The notes under the pieces: model-generated
Seen by the model: the letters and a program-made list of their open reading frames with translations, nothing else
Databases searched by the model: none
What the model was told of the DNA's origin: nothing
Program-made: the position numbers and the translations under genes
NCBI GenBank assembly: GCA_910588035.1
Contig: CAJUPY010000001.1
Coordinates: forward strand, 249,188 to 313,187
Reading direction: 5' to 3'
DNA: 64,000 nt
From: an uncultured Muribaculaceae bacterium
Lineage (GTDB): Bacteria; Bacteroidota; Bacteroidia; Bacteroidales; Muribaculaceae
In this document: piece after piece, positions 1 to 9,075 of the stretch
Numbering within the stretch: position 1 is the stretch's first letter
How the letters are laid out: each line of letters begins with the position of its first letter

Positions 1-303
1 CAGTAGACTCGATGCGATGCCGGCATCCATGTGGTTATAGCTTTCAAATAAAGCCAACGATGAAAATCCCATGAGAAGTCCAAGCAACAACAATATCATG
101 AATTGATGACGTGACACTCTGAAACTGCGACCCCGATATTTGAGAATCAAGGCGAGTACCGGCACGGCAATCGAATATCTCAACAACAGCACTGAAGCTG
201 TTGACATTCCGTCGCCATAAAGCGGAAGAGCAAACAACGGATTCATTCCATAGAAAGCCGCTGCCGATATTCCTAAAAAATAACCCTTAAATTTTGAACC
301 CAT
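1..303 (-). CDS. EamA/DMT-family transporter, N-terminal part (runs off window)
   Basis: An open frame reads leftward from the ATG at 303 and leaves the window without a stop. The visible 101 residues contain three hydrophobic stretches (about residues 7-28, 35-57 and 67-85), with a first helix of the type seen in drug/metabolite transporters (GISAAAFYGMNPLF). EamA proteins are ten-helix inner-membrane permeases that export amino acids or other metabolites; the substrate cannot be told from this fragment. A -7 element on the minus strand lies 29 bases upstream. Family assignment is by resemblance only. Confidence 0.7.
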   Translation of the reverse strand, partial: MGSKFKGYFLGISAAAFYGMNPLFALPLYGDGMSTASVLLLRYSIAVPVLALILKYRGRSFRVSRHQFMILLLLGLLMGFSSLALFESYNHMDAGIASSLL

Positions 304-331
304 AACAAGTTTTCATTTGCTAAAAAACATG

Positions 332-410
332 CAAAGGTAATGATTTTGAAATCAAAAATGAATGATTAACATTTTTGATTTTTTTATTATGAGAGAATGT
401 TGTAATTTTG
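332..410. promoter_or_regulatory. Divergent promoter region with two TAnnTTTG -7 elements
   Basis: The minus-strand TACCTTTG at 332-339 faces the EamA gene, and the plus-strand TAATTTTG at 403-410 faces the TPR/PD40 gene. Both fit the Bacteroidota -7 consensus TAnnTTTG, but I see no convincing -33 TTTG for either. The plus-strand element overlaps a possible TTG start at 408, so that codon would lie upstream of the transcript. This favours the ATG at 426 (or 432). Confidence 0.55.
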
Positions 411-425
411 AAATTTATAAAAACA

Positions 426-1853
426 ATGGCAATGAAACTACTACCAACACATAGAATTCTGACTGCTTTTGCTGCTTTGGTTCTAACCACATCTCTCGCC
501 ATAGCAGCAGAAGATTCATTGACCGAAGCTGCACTGATGCTACGTTCAGGCGAAATATCAGATGCGATCTCAATGCTTGAACGGCTTGAAGCCAAATCGC
601 CCAAAAATGGTGAGATCAACATGTTGCTCGGAGACTGTCATGCCGCTGAAGGCAATACCAAGCTGGCTATCGAGAACTATCGTAAGGCACAGAAAAAAGG
701 GGAAAACGACGCATGGCTGTCTCTTGCGTCACTTGCCACTCTCGAATATCGCATAAATGATGCCGAAGAAGATATCGAGTTATATCGCAAAGGCCTAAAA
801 AAAGGCCGCAAGACACTACCCGACGAGTCTGAAACCGTCGAAGCACAATTGACCAAGACCAAAAACATGCTCGACCGAGTGGAGAAAATTGTCATTATTG
901 ACAGTCTTAATGTCGATGCTGAAGATTTTTTCACCCATTATCGGCTGTCGCCCGAAAGCGGCACATTGACATCTCCGGACGATCTGCCCGAAAATTGCCA
1001 GGCCGCATATCCTACGGTCGTCTACACTACTGAATCAGGAATGCAACGAATCTATGCATCGCCCGACTCCGCCCAGATTTTCAATCTTGTCGGATCGAAT
1101 GAACTTTATGGAGGCGAATGGGATCAGCCATACCTGTTAGGAAAACATCTTAACGAGGGCGGAGATGCAAATTACCCATTCCTGATGCCCGACGGAATAA
1201 CGCTCTACTATGCCAACAACGGTGAGAATTCCCTTGGAGGTTATGATATTTTCATTTCGAGAAAATCTGGATTGGAGTATCTCCAGCCTCAGAACATAGG
1301 CATGCCCTACAACTCGCCATACAACGATTACATGCTTGCTATAGACGAGACCACAGGAGTCGGCTGGTGGGCGACGGACAGAAACAAGATACCCGGAATG
1401 GTAACCATCTATGTATTCATTCCGTCTGAGCTACGGACAAACTATGATGTCGATGACCCGAATCTCGCATCAAGAGCTAAGGTATCAAGTATTAAAGATA
1501 CCTGGGAGTCAGGAAAAGATTACTCTGACGTCATTGATAGAATCAAATCAATAAGACACGTCGTGAATAAATCTGCCAATGAAAGTTTTTCGATCAATAT
1601 TCCTTCGCGAGGTGTTCTGACATCGGTTGAGCAATTCAGAAACAATGATGCGCGACTTGAAATGGCCGAACTGCTGGAAGAGCAGAGGAATCTCGACGCG
1701 ATTTCAGCCAAACTGACAGATCTGCGCTTAAGATACCACAACGGTGACACATCGGTCGATCAAGAGATCTTATCGCTGGAGAGACAGAAAATTGTCTTGA
1801 AAGCTAAGATCAAAGAGACTAAAAACCGAGTGGTTAGACTGGAAACGAGATAA
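426..1853 (+). CDS. Exported TPR and PD40 (WD40-like) repeat protein
   Basis: 475 residues from the ATG at 426. A signal peptide (basic start, hydrophobic core, cleavage near residue 28 after AIA) implies export. Residues about 30-110 look like tetratricopeptide repeats (LLGDCHAAEGNTKLAIENYRKA). The middle holds PD40-like beta-propeller motifs (FLMPDGITLYYANNG followed by YDIFISRK), as in the TolB/OmpA-associated PD40 proteins of Bacteroidota. The last 60 residues are charged and probably coiled coil. Such proteins usually sit in the periplasm or at the outer membrane as scaffolds; no enzymatic residues are seen. It ends 19 bases before the CstA gene and may be cotranscribed with it. An in-frame TTG at 408 is rejected because it overlaps the -7 element. 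Confidence 0.75.
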   Translation: MAMKLLPTHRILTAFAALVLTTSLAIAAEDSLTEAALMLRSGEISDAISMLERLEAKSPKNGEINMLLGDCHAAEGNTKLAIENYRKAQKKGENDAWLSLASLATLEYRINDAEEDIELYRKGLKKGRKTLPDESETVEAQLTKTKNMLDRVEKIVIIDSLNVDAEDFFTHYRLSPESGTLTSPDDLPENCQAAYPTVVYTTESGMQRIYASPDSAQIFNLVGSNELYGGEWDQPYLLGKHLNEGGDANYPFLMPDGITLYYANNGENSLGGYDIFISRKSGLEYLQPQNIGMPYNSPYNDYMLAIDETTGVGWWATDRNKIPGMVTIYVFIPSELRTNYDVDDPNLASRAKVSSIKDTWESGKDYSDVIDRIKSIRHVVNKSANESFSINIPSRGVLTSVEQFRNNDARLEMAELLEEQRNLDAISAKLTDLRLRYHNGDTSVDQEILSLERQKIVLKAKIKETKNRVVRLETR

Positions 1854-1872
1854 TCATACAACCATAATCCCG

Positions 1873-3336
1873 ATGACACTTTTTCTCATTTCACTCGCCT
1901 TGTTGATAGGCGGTTACTTTGTCTACGGACTCATCGTCGAACGAATCTTCGGCATAGAACCGTCGCGCCCCACCCCAGCCTACGCGTTGCGTGACGGAGT
2001 CGATTTCATGCCAATGCCGACATGGAAAGTTTTCCTGATTCAATTTCTCAACATAGCCGGTCTTGGCCCGATATTCGGTGCTATCATGGGCATAATGTTC
2101 GGTCCGGCTGCATTTCTGTGGATCGTTTTCGGGACAATCTTCGCCGGGGCTGTCCACGATTTCACTTCAGCAATGATCTCGATCAGGGCCGGTGGCACAT
2201 CTCTGCCAGAGATTGTAGGCCATGAGCTCGGATCAACTGTCAAGAATGTGATGCGCGTTTTCTCAATGGTGCTTCTGATTCTTGTCGGTGCTGTTTTTGT
2301 TCTCACTCCGTCAGAACTGATCGCGTCCATGACACCCGACTATATGGACAAGATGTTCTGGATTGCAATAATCTTCATTTATTATGTTCTTGCAACGCTT
2401 CTGCCTATTGATAAACTAATAGGCAATTTTTACCCTATATTCGGATTCGCTCTACTTTTCATGGCATGCGGTCTACTTGCCGTCCTTCTGTTTGGCGATG
2501 TGACAATTCCAGATGGCATTTCAGAAGGCTTATCGACACGTTACCCTGACGAGTTAAAAGACTCCCACCCTATTTTCCCAATGATGTTCGTGACAATCGC
2601 GTGTGGTGCAATCTCAGGTTTCCACGCCACTCAATCGCCTATGATGGCACGCTGTCTTAAAAACGAAAAACTCGCCCGCCCCGTTTTTTACGGAGCAATG
2701 GTGGCTGAAGGCTTCGTCGCACTCATCTGGGCAGCCGCCACAATCGCCTTTACCGAGGGATACGAAAACCTGTCATCATACATGGCTGAGCCAGGTCATT
2801 CGGCCGGCACACTTGTCAAAGAGCTGTCAATAGACTGGCTCGGAACAGCCGGCGGAATTCTTGCAATAATAGGCGTTGTGGCAGCACCTATCTCAACGGG
2901 AGACACAGCCTTGAGAAGTGCCAGATTGATCGCGGCCGATTTCCTAAAATTTGACCAGAAAAAATTTGTCAAGCGGCTTATGATATCGCTGCCAATATTC
3001 GCCCTGACTTTTGTCGTGATGTTTATTGATTTCAGCGTGTTATGGCGATATTTCGCATGGAGCAACCAAACATTGGCGGTGTTCACCCTTTGGGCTGTCA
3101 CTGTCTATCTGGCTCGCAAGCAGAAGGCATTTATAATCACTCTCTTACCGGCGATGTTCATGACCGCGGTAAGTGTCAGTTATCTGCTCTTTGCCCCGAG
3201 ACCGGAAGGTTTTGGCCTCGGGTGGCCGATTGCAGTCGGATCTGGTGGCAGCGTCGCTGTAGCTCTGATGTTTGTTTTTTTCTATTATATGCGCCGAATC
3301 AAGCAGAACGGCAGCAAGATAAAATTTGACTATTGA
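1873..3336 (+). CDS. cstA: Carbon starvation protein CstA-family transporter (short form)
   Basis: 487 residues with about twelve membrane helices. The N-terminal half carries CstA signatures: IAGLGPIFGAIMG near residue 60, FAGAVHDFTSAM near 93, and later ISGFHATQSPMMARC and STGDTALRSAR. CstA proteins import peptides or pyruvate under carbon limitation. At 487 residues it is much shorter than the roughly 700-residue enterobacterial CstA and lacks the C-terminal extension, which is my understanding of the usual Bacteroidota form. Its stop TGA shares one base with the ATG of the next gene, suggesting translational coupling. The exact substrate is not predictable. Confidence 0.88.
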   Translation: MTLFLISLALLIGGYFVYGLIVERIFGIEPSRPTPAYALRDGVDFMPMPTWKVFLIQFLNIAGLGPIFGAIMGIMFGPAAFLWIVFGTIFAGAVHDFTSAMISIRAGGTSLPEIVGHELGSTVKNVMRVFSMVLLILVGAVFVLTPSELIASMTPDYMDKMFWIAIIFIYYVLATLLPIDKLIGNFYPIFGFALLFMACGLLAVLLFGDVTIPDGISEGLSTRYPDELKDSHPIFPMMFVTIACGAISGFHATQSPMMARCLKNEKLARPVFYGAMVAEGFVALIWAAATIAFTEGYENLSSYMAEPGHSAGTLVKELSIDWLGTAGGILAIIGVVAAPISTGDTALRSARLIAADFLKFDQKKFVKRLMISLPIFALTFVVMFIDFSVLWRYFAWSNQTLAVFTLWAVTVYLARKQKAFIITLLPAMFMTAVSVSYLLFAPRPEGFGLGWPIAVGSGGSVAVALMFVFFYYMRRIKQNGSKIKFDY

Positions 3337-4148
3337 TGTTTGACCTCAGCATTATTTCAAATACAAATAAATATAATCTGCATTCACACACCGAGTTCTG
3401 TGACGGACGTGCCCAAATGGAGGCATTTGCCAGGAAAGCTGTGGAACTTCAATTTGACATATATGGTTTCTCACCCCATTCGCCTCTGCCGATTGAGTCG
3501 CCGTGCAACATGTTGTCATCAAATGTCAACCGTTACATTGACGAAGTGAAGCGTATCAGAGAGGTTCATGGTGATTCATGTCTGTTTCTTGCAGCAATGG
3601 AAATAGACTATCTCGGTGATGCCTGGGGACCATCAAACGACTATTTCAATTCTCTGCCACTCGACTACCGCATCGGATCGGTTCATTTCGTTCCGACCCG
3701 CGATGGCAAACTCGTGGATTGTGACGGACGCCATGAAACTTTTGTGGAAAAAATGCATCGTTTCTATAATGACGACATTCGCTATGTTGTCGAGACATTT
3801 TATCGACACTCGATTGAAATGGTTGAGAAAGGCGGTTTCGACATCATAGGTCATCTTGACAAAATCGGTGACAACGCCTCGTTTTTCCAACCGGGAATTG
3901 AAGATGAGAGTTGGTATCGTTCCCTTGTAGATGATTTGATTGACAGCATCATCTCAAAACAGCTCATTGTCGAGATCAACACCAAAGTTGTTGAGGAACG
4001 GGGCCGCTTCTTTCCGGGCATACGTTACTGGAAAAAATTAGTTGACAACAATGTTCCCATTGTTGTCAACAGTGATGCACACGTCCCCGCTCTTATAAAC
4101 GCCGGACGTGACAAAGCGTTTGAGTGTCTGAAAGAGACTATTTGCTGA
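3336..4148 (+). CDS. PHP-domain histidinol-phosphatase (HisJ/HisK type)
   Basis: 270 residues. The N terminus carries the PHP metal-binding motif LHSHTEFCDG (residues 15-24). Further metal-ligand regions are SPHSPLP near 48, MEIDY near 88, GHLDKIGD near 175 and NSDAHVP near 248. PHP histidinol-phosphatases dephosphorylate L-histidinol phosphate to histidinol in histidine synthesis. No other his gene is nearby, so a different phosphoester substrate is possible. The ATG overlaps the cstA stop (TGATG); an upstream TTG at 3333 is less likely. The last 11 bases overlap the convergent DUF3857-like gene. Confidence 0.8.
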   Translation: MFDLSIISNTNKYNLHSHTEFCDGRAQMEAFARKAVELQFDIYGFSPHSPLPIESPCNMLSSNVNRYIDEVKRIREVHGDSCLFLAAMEIDYLGDAWGPSNDYFNSLPLDYRIGSVHFVPTRDGKLVDCDGRHETFVEKMHRFYNDDIRYVVETFYRHSIEMVEKGGFDIIGHLDKIGDNASFFQPGIEDESWYRSLVDDLIDSIISKQLIVEINTKVVEERGRFFPGIRYWKKLVDNNVPIVVNSDAHVPALINAGRDKAFECLKETIC

Positions 4149-6435
4149 CCAATACTATTTTTCGGTCTTTAAAGACATTGACAACTTCTTCCGCATAGAT
4201 AAGGTCGCGGATACCTTCGACCGGAATCTCTTTTTTCAGATATTCCAATTCGATATTCAGGCTCACTGCTCCTTCGGTCTGCACTGCTTCAGAAATGAAT
4301 CTCACATAATCGTTACTGAAAGAGATATTCAGATCGCGCAGCGAGGTCTCATCAACAGACATCGTTTCCGGAATATAAAGTACGGCATTTTTAATAAAGA
4401 CAGGCTCATTCAACAACACGACAGCATCGGTTCTTGTGGAATCGATCTTGTTCAATTTAGGAATCATGATCTGGGGCAAAGCCACATCCAGACGTTTACT
4501 GTCACTCACGACATCAAGATTGACAAGCCCGCTCACATAAAATTTAAATGCGCTCTCACTTGTGCGGTCTTCAGTGTCAAAACCAAGCCTTCGATTCTGA
4601 AGACTGTCAAGAATGACGGTTTTACCAATATCTTCTGAAAGCAGGTGCTCGACAAGATGAACCATTTTTGTGCTGTCTGATTTTGAGTCGTCCTCTCTGA
4701 TCTTTTTCATCACATCTCTGGTTAAATGAACTTTTCCGCTCCTATTCTGGAAATATCGGTTATAGCAGTTTGCATAGTCTTTCTCTTCACATAACAAGAG
4801 ATTCAGCGACGAGACACCATGCTCGGTTATGGACATGTCGACATAGAAACCCGTCATAGTCTCATCGAGATTAACCTCCATAGACACTTTCTCGATCATC
4901 TCTTCCCGTGTCATCTCAGGCAATTCAATCAGTTCGGCATTGTCCATAGCTGTCTTGACATTGCTGTACGCGCCGTTTTTGCCGATCTTGCCATTGAAAA
5001 CGTATGCTTTACGCCCTCTGAATATCGGTGTGATCTCTCCGGCGACACACGGGAACATATTGAAAAAATAATATTTGTCAAAATCGGGGAAATAGACAAA
5101 ATATCTGATTGCATCGAGCGATACAACGTCATCAATCGGCTCATATGGCCAAGGAGTAGTCAACCCGAGTTTGAAGTTTTTCAGTCCGACTTTATTCAAG
5201 TAGTTACAGAAAGTATTATAGGCGATTTCCTCATTCTTTACTATGCTGAACGTCTGGCAGGCCGAAACGACGGTCCACAGATAGTCGGCCGCCTCCATAT
5301 CTGTCATCTGGTTTTTCTTCATCAAATCCTTGACCTCTTCGGCTATATCTCCGGTCAAATAGATACTGACCGGATACTTATATCTTTCGGACGTCACGAA
5401 GCCGGCTCCGACACCGTTAACCGAGGGACTGACAAAATAAGACCCATGCTTGGTCGGTAGTGCGCTCGAGACGAACACTTCAGGATCAGTAACAAGGTTA
5501 TAGCCTTTCTTTCCGAATATCTTCGACCGCTGGTTGAAACCGGGGCTGCTCATTCTGATTTTTACCACCGGTGTCTGTACAGAAGGGTCAAAACACACTG
5601 CCGGAGAAGCGTCAACGTCTTGTTGCGACAATTCGAGCATGTATGTATTTTCGTCAACATCTTGTTTTTTGAGTTCTCCGGCTCCGTTGAACGGTTTTGA
5701 AACGACGGCAAGAGAATTGTCGAAATAAGCCCTGACATTGTGGTTCAGCATAGGATGAGTGTTCCGCAACTGAATATTTGCCGAAAAGACTCCACCACTG
5801 CCGATTTTATGAGTGACATGGTCAAAAATATCTATACAGTCACCCGGTTCGAGTGCTTCGATAAATGCTGTTTGGGTATATTCATCCCTCATTGCCAAAA
5901 GATCAATCAATGAGTAATTCAGCACTGTTCCGTCCGGCTTAATTATCCTGATTCCGGTTATGTGATCACTTTTGTCATTGTCAATTTCCTCAGACGATTC
6001 ATAATGAAGTGACGACAGATCGACCGTGTTGAATTTTTCCACACCCTCGCGGCTATTCACCTTAACCCGAGACACATCAAGTTCGGTTATACGCAACTCA
6101 TTTTTTAAAACATCAAATGAAGTCGGTACGACACCGACAAATGCCCCCAGCAACGAAACAGCGGTAATTGCGGCCTTTTGCCCGCTTATACCCCCTTTGC
6201 GGTCAGCATCAATCTGTTTGTAAGAACTGATGATCACCGCAGGATATTTTGAATAGTCTTCGGGTATGGCCACGCTGTCAAACCCGGGTAAATCCATACG
6301 CCAGATGCTGTCGGTCAACGCCATGATATTACCGATATACTTATCACCGGTCTTCCCCGTTTTGGCCAACGCGCTGAAACTCACAGAACAACATATTAAT
6401 GTGAGGGCTAATGTAATGATCGGTCTTATTTTCAT
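4138..6435 (-). CDS. Exported DUF3857/transglutaminase-like protein
   Basis: 765 residues with a signal peptide (cleavage near residue 24, after ALA). The part around residues 120-230 resembles DUF3857: a beta-rich stretch with HITGIRIIKPDGTVLNYS followed by FIEALEPGDCIDIFDHV. A helical transglutaminase-like middle may follow, but I cannot point to a Cys-His-Asp triad, so enzymatic activity is doubtful. Bacteroidota encode many such large periplasmic proteins of unknown role. It is the last gene of a run hflX-dgt-TPM-DUF3857 and lies 33 bases after the TPM gene. The 3' end overlaps the histidinol-phosphatase gene tail to tail. Confidence 0.55.
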   Translation of the reverse strand: MKIRPIITLALTLICCSVSFSALAKTGKTGDKYIGNIMALTDSIWRMDLPGFDSVAIPEDYSKYPAVIISSYKQIDADRKGGISGQKAAITAVSLLGAFVGVVPTSFDVLKNELRITELDVSRVKVNSREGVEKFNTVDLSSLHYESSEEIDNDKSDHITGIRIIKPDGTVLNYSLIDLLAMRDEYTQTAFIEALEPGDCIDIFDHVTHKIGSGGVFSANIQLRNTHPMLNHNVRAYFDNSLAVVSKPFNGAGELKKQDVDENTYMLELSQQDVDASPAVCFDPSVQTPVVKIRMSSPGFNQRSKIFGKKGYNLVTDPEVFVSSALPTKHGSYFVSPSVNGVGAGFVTSERYKYPVSIYLTGDIAEEVKDLMKKNQMTDMEAADYLWTVVSACQTFSIVKNEEIAYNTFCNYLNKVGLKNFKLGLTTPWPYEPIDDVVSLDAIRYFVYFPDFDKYYFFNMFPCVAGEITPIFRGRKAYVFNGKIGKNGAYSNVKTAMDNAELIELPEMTREEMIEKVSMEVNLDETMTGFYVDMSITEHGVSSLNLLLCEEKDYANCYNRYFQNRSGKVHLTRDVMKKIREDDSKSDSTKMVHLVEHLLSEDIGKTVILDSLQNRRLGFDTEDRTSESAFKFYVSGLVNLDVVSDSKRLDVALPQIMIPKLNKIDSTRTDAVVLLNEPVFIKNAVLYIPETMSVDETSLRDLNISFSNDYVRFISEAVQTEGAVSLNIELEYLKKEIPVEGIRDLIYAEEVVNVFKDRKIVLVSK

Positions 6436-6468
6436 AACTGTATTATTGATTTGTTAGACATTCTGCTT

Positions 6469-7722
6469 TTACCAGCCTCCGGAAGCACCACCTCCTCCTG
6501 TGCTGCCACCTCCAAAGCTGCCACCACCGAATCCGCCCCCACCGAATCCTCTTCCACCGCCGATGCCACCGGCAACAACAACAGGTGCCGCAAGTTTGGC
6601 TATCGAGTATTTACGGTAAGTTTTGTTCCCGCAGTGTAGACAAGTAGTCGTTTCAACACCTTCCCCGGAACGATAGCGTGTCGGGTGATGAACGGTTTGC
6701 CTTGATGTCACTTTGCATGCTTTGGCTCCGCAAACCTGACACACTGTAAACCCACTGTTGCGCCCCGGATATGCAATGACCTCAGTTTTACCGTCAGCCG
6801 GACATCTCCACACATCATAATCAACCGAACCGATGCGCTGCTCTGTCTGTTGCTGCGGTGTCAGATAATGTGCCCCTTGCCGTATGTCAAGCCGACGCAT
6901 CAAACCGTGACAAATCTCACACTCAGGCGGAGTGTTACGTGCCTTGTTTTTCAAATGGCGCGCGATCAGATATGCGATTACTGGAATTCCCAACCCTGCT
7001 GCCGTAACAGCCAATGCACCAACTGAAAGATTCCGATAATTGGAATATTGTTTTGCATGAGACAAATTGCGTGACTTGCTTACCGTAATCGAAATGACAA
7101 GCAACATCAAGACAAGCAAGACACACCCCCAGATACCTATCGAGGTCATCAGTTCTCCAACCGACATTTCCTCACTTGACCCACTGTCTCCGGAATATCG
7201 CGACTTAAGTTCATCAGCGACTTTCTCATCAGAAAGCACGCCACAAATATCTGAGACACCGGCAAGAAGACCTCCGTCGACATCACCTTCGCGAAATAAA
7301 GGTGCGATGCGGTCTCTGATTATACGGCCGGCCACAATATCAGGTAATGCGCCTTCAGCACCATATCCGGTTCTGATCACCATTTTACGGGAATCCATGA
7401 CAATCAAAAGCAATACACCATTATCCCGGTCTTTTTTCCCTATTCCCCACTCTGTGAACAAACGGGTTGCAAATTCATTGATGTCATCATCTCCGATTGA
7501 TTTCACAACCACCGCAACCGGTTCTGCCGTTGTCTCACGCCATACGGCAGACATCATTGAGTCAGCTGCAGCTTGAGCCCGGGGCGATATTATACCGTCG
7601 GGATTGGAAAGAAACCGGGTGCGGTCGGCGACATGGACATTCGGAATATTCTCCACTTCATAGGCACCGGCCGAGACAATCGAAACAACCGCTAAAACGA
7701 AATATATTGTAAACCTGATCAT
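6469..7722 (-). CDS. TPM-domain membrane protein with zinc ribbons and glycine-rich tail
   Basis: 417 residues: signal peptide (about 1-20), a TPM domain (about 35-165, including FATRLFTEWGIGKKDRDNG and ALPDIVAGRIIRD), two membrane helices near 190-215 and 230-252, then CxxC pairs (CEIC, CQVC, CLHC) and a C terminus of almost pure Gly-Ser-Phe ending GGGGASGGW. TPM (YgcG) proteins are membrane-anchored with the TPM domain outside; some are implicated in photosystem repair in plants, but the bacterial role is not established. The CxxC pairs suggest small zinc ribbons on the opposite side of the membrane. It lies 14 bases after dgt. Confidence 0.8.
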   Translation of the reverse strand: MIRFTIYFVLAVVSIVSAGAYEVENIPNVHVADRTRFLSNPDGIISPRAQAAADSMMSAVWRETTAEPVAVVVKSIGDDDINEFATRLFTEWGIGKKDRDNGVLLLIVMDSRKMVIRTGYGAEGALPDIVAGRIIRDRIAPLFREGDVDGGLLAGVSDICGVLSDEKVADELKSRYSGDSGSSEEMSVGELMTSIGIWGCVLLVLMLLVISITVSKSRNLSHAKQYSNYRNLSVGALAVTAAGLGIPVIAYLIARHLKNKARNTPPECEICHGLMRRLDIRQGAHYLTPQQQTEQRIGSVDYDVWRCPADGKTEVIAYPGRNSGFTVCQVCGAKACKVTSRQTVHHPTRYRSGEGVETTTCLHCGNKTYRKYSIAKLAAPVVVAGGIGGGRGFGGGGFGGGSFGGGSTGGGGASGGW

Positions 7723-7736
7723 GGTGATTAAATCTG

Positions 7737-9068
7737 TTATACGGCAGGCAGACTCATGCCGTTAAGTTTTCTATATAGATCAAGCGCATAGACATCGGTC
7801 ATTGCCGAGACATGGTCTATCACCGCCTGGACCTTACCAAACAGAGTCGGTGAATCCACTTCATATTGCTCCGGAACGCGCGACAGTAACAGTCGGGAAT
7901 AGTTCAACTCGGGATAACGGACTGCATGAATGAATTTTTCCATCAAAAACGAAATAATCTTGTTTCCGGCAAGCTCGATGTCGACCACATCATTCGCACA
8001 ATAGATTTTTTCCCATGATTTAGCATTACAGCGGGCATAGCCGCAGCGTTCAAGTTCTGGAATATGGTCAAGTAACGAACCGGCAAAACTGCCGTTCAAA
8101 ATCAATTCCTCATTTTCAATGAAAGTTTGTGCCGCTCTGTCGACAAGAACCCCGATCACGCAACTGCGCAAATATGCTATTTTTTCATTCGGATCATCGA
8201 CTGTAGCCATGATCCGCTCCATTCTCGCTTTCCGATCGTCGTCAAAATAGCTTAAAAACAATTCCGTGACATCTCGGGTTGTGAGAATCTTGAGTTTATG
8301 GGCATCTTCGATATCCATGATTTCATAGCATATATCGTCGGCGGCCTCGACAATGTAGACCAACGGGTGACGGGAAAACTTCACCAAACCTGCATCATTT
8401 TCTTCAGAAATCATTCCGAGCCGACCGGCAATCTTTTTGAAATCTTCAGTTTCGGTCGTAAAGAAACCAAATTTGTTTTTGGTCGCGAGACGTGATTCAA
8501 AAGGATATTTCACTATGGCCGCCAATGTGGAATAAGTCATGGCGAATCCACCCTTGCGCCTACCCTTGAACTGATGTGTCAGCAACCTGAATGCGTTCGC
8601 ATTTCCTTCAAACCGCGTCAAATCGGCCCATTGACCATCGGTAAACTGATCTTTAAGCACCGTTCCGGGCCCTTCGGAAAAAAAAGTGGATATAGACTTC
8701 TCGCCCGAATGGCCGAACGGAGGATTACCAAGATCATGAGCCAGACATGCAGCACCGACAATCTCTCCAAGATGATCAAGTTTTGATATGACTGATTCTT
8801 CGTCATACTTTTTCTTCAGCGCACGTGCGACATCATTGGCGATCGAACGTCCGACACATGAGACCTCAAGGCTATGTGTCAACCTGTTGTGCACAAACAC
8901 ACTGCCCGGCAACGGAAACACCTGTGTTTTATTCTGAAGACGACGGAATGGCGACGAGAAAACAAGACGGTCATAGTCGCGCTGAAAATCACTTCTGATT
9001 CCATTTCGCGAATCATGGTAGTCTTCGAGTCCAAACCGTGTATCGTCGATCAACGACGCCCAGTTCAT
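7737..9068 (-). CDS. dgt: Deoxyguanosinetriphosphate triphosphohydrolase-family protein
   Basis: 443 residues from the ATG at 9068. The HD-domain ligands are visible: HNRLTHSLEVS (H60, H65), AHDLGNPPFGHSGE (H111-D112, H120) and VEAADDICYEI further on. The family hydrolyses dNTPs, classically dGTP, to deoxynucleoside and tripolyphosphate, adjusting nucleotide pools and sometimes restricting phage. Longer starts at 9122 and 9101 would overlap hflX by tens of bases. The start at 9068 gives the usual MNW...RFG N terminus, 7 bases after the hflX stop, with AGAAAG just upstream. Substrate preference cannot be read from sequence. Confidence 0.9.
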   Translation of the reverse strand: MNWASLIDDTRFGLEDYHDSRNGIRSDFQRDYDRLVFSSPFRRLQNKTQVFPLPGSVFVHNRLTHSLEVSCVGRSIANDVARALKKKYDEESVISKLDHLGEIVGAACLAHDLGNPPFGHSGEKSISTFFSEGPGTVLKDQFTDGQWADLTRFEGNANAFRLLTHQFKGRRKGGFAMTYSTLAAIVKYPFESRLATKNKFGFFTTETEDFKKIAGRLGMISEENDAGLVKFSRHPLVYIVEAADDICYEIMDIEDAHKLKILTTRDVTELFLSYFDDDRKARMERIMATVDDPNEKIAYLRSCVIGVLVDRAAQTFIENEELILNGSFAGSLLDHIPELERCGYARCNAKSWEKIYCANDVVDIELAGNKIISFLMEKFIHAVRYPELNYSRLLLSRVPEQYEVDSPTLFGKVQAVIDHVSAMTDVYALDLYRKLNGMSLPAV

Positions 9069-9075
9069 CTTTCTG

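Noticed and set aside
4819..5460. 213-codon open frame on the plus strand inside the DUF3857-like gene
   Set aside because: It is antisense to a longer gene with a signal peptide and good codon use, and its product resembles no protein family.
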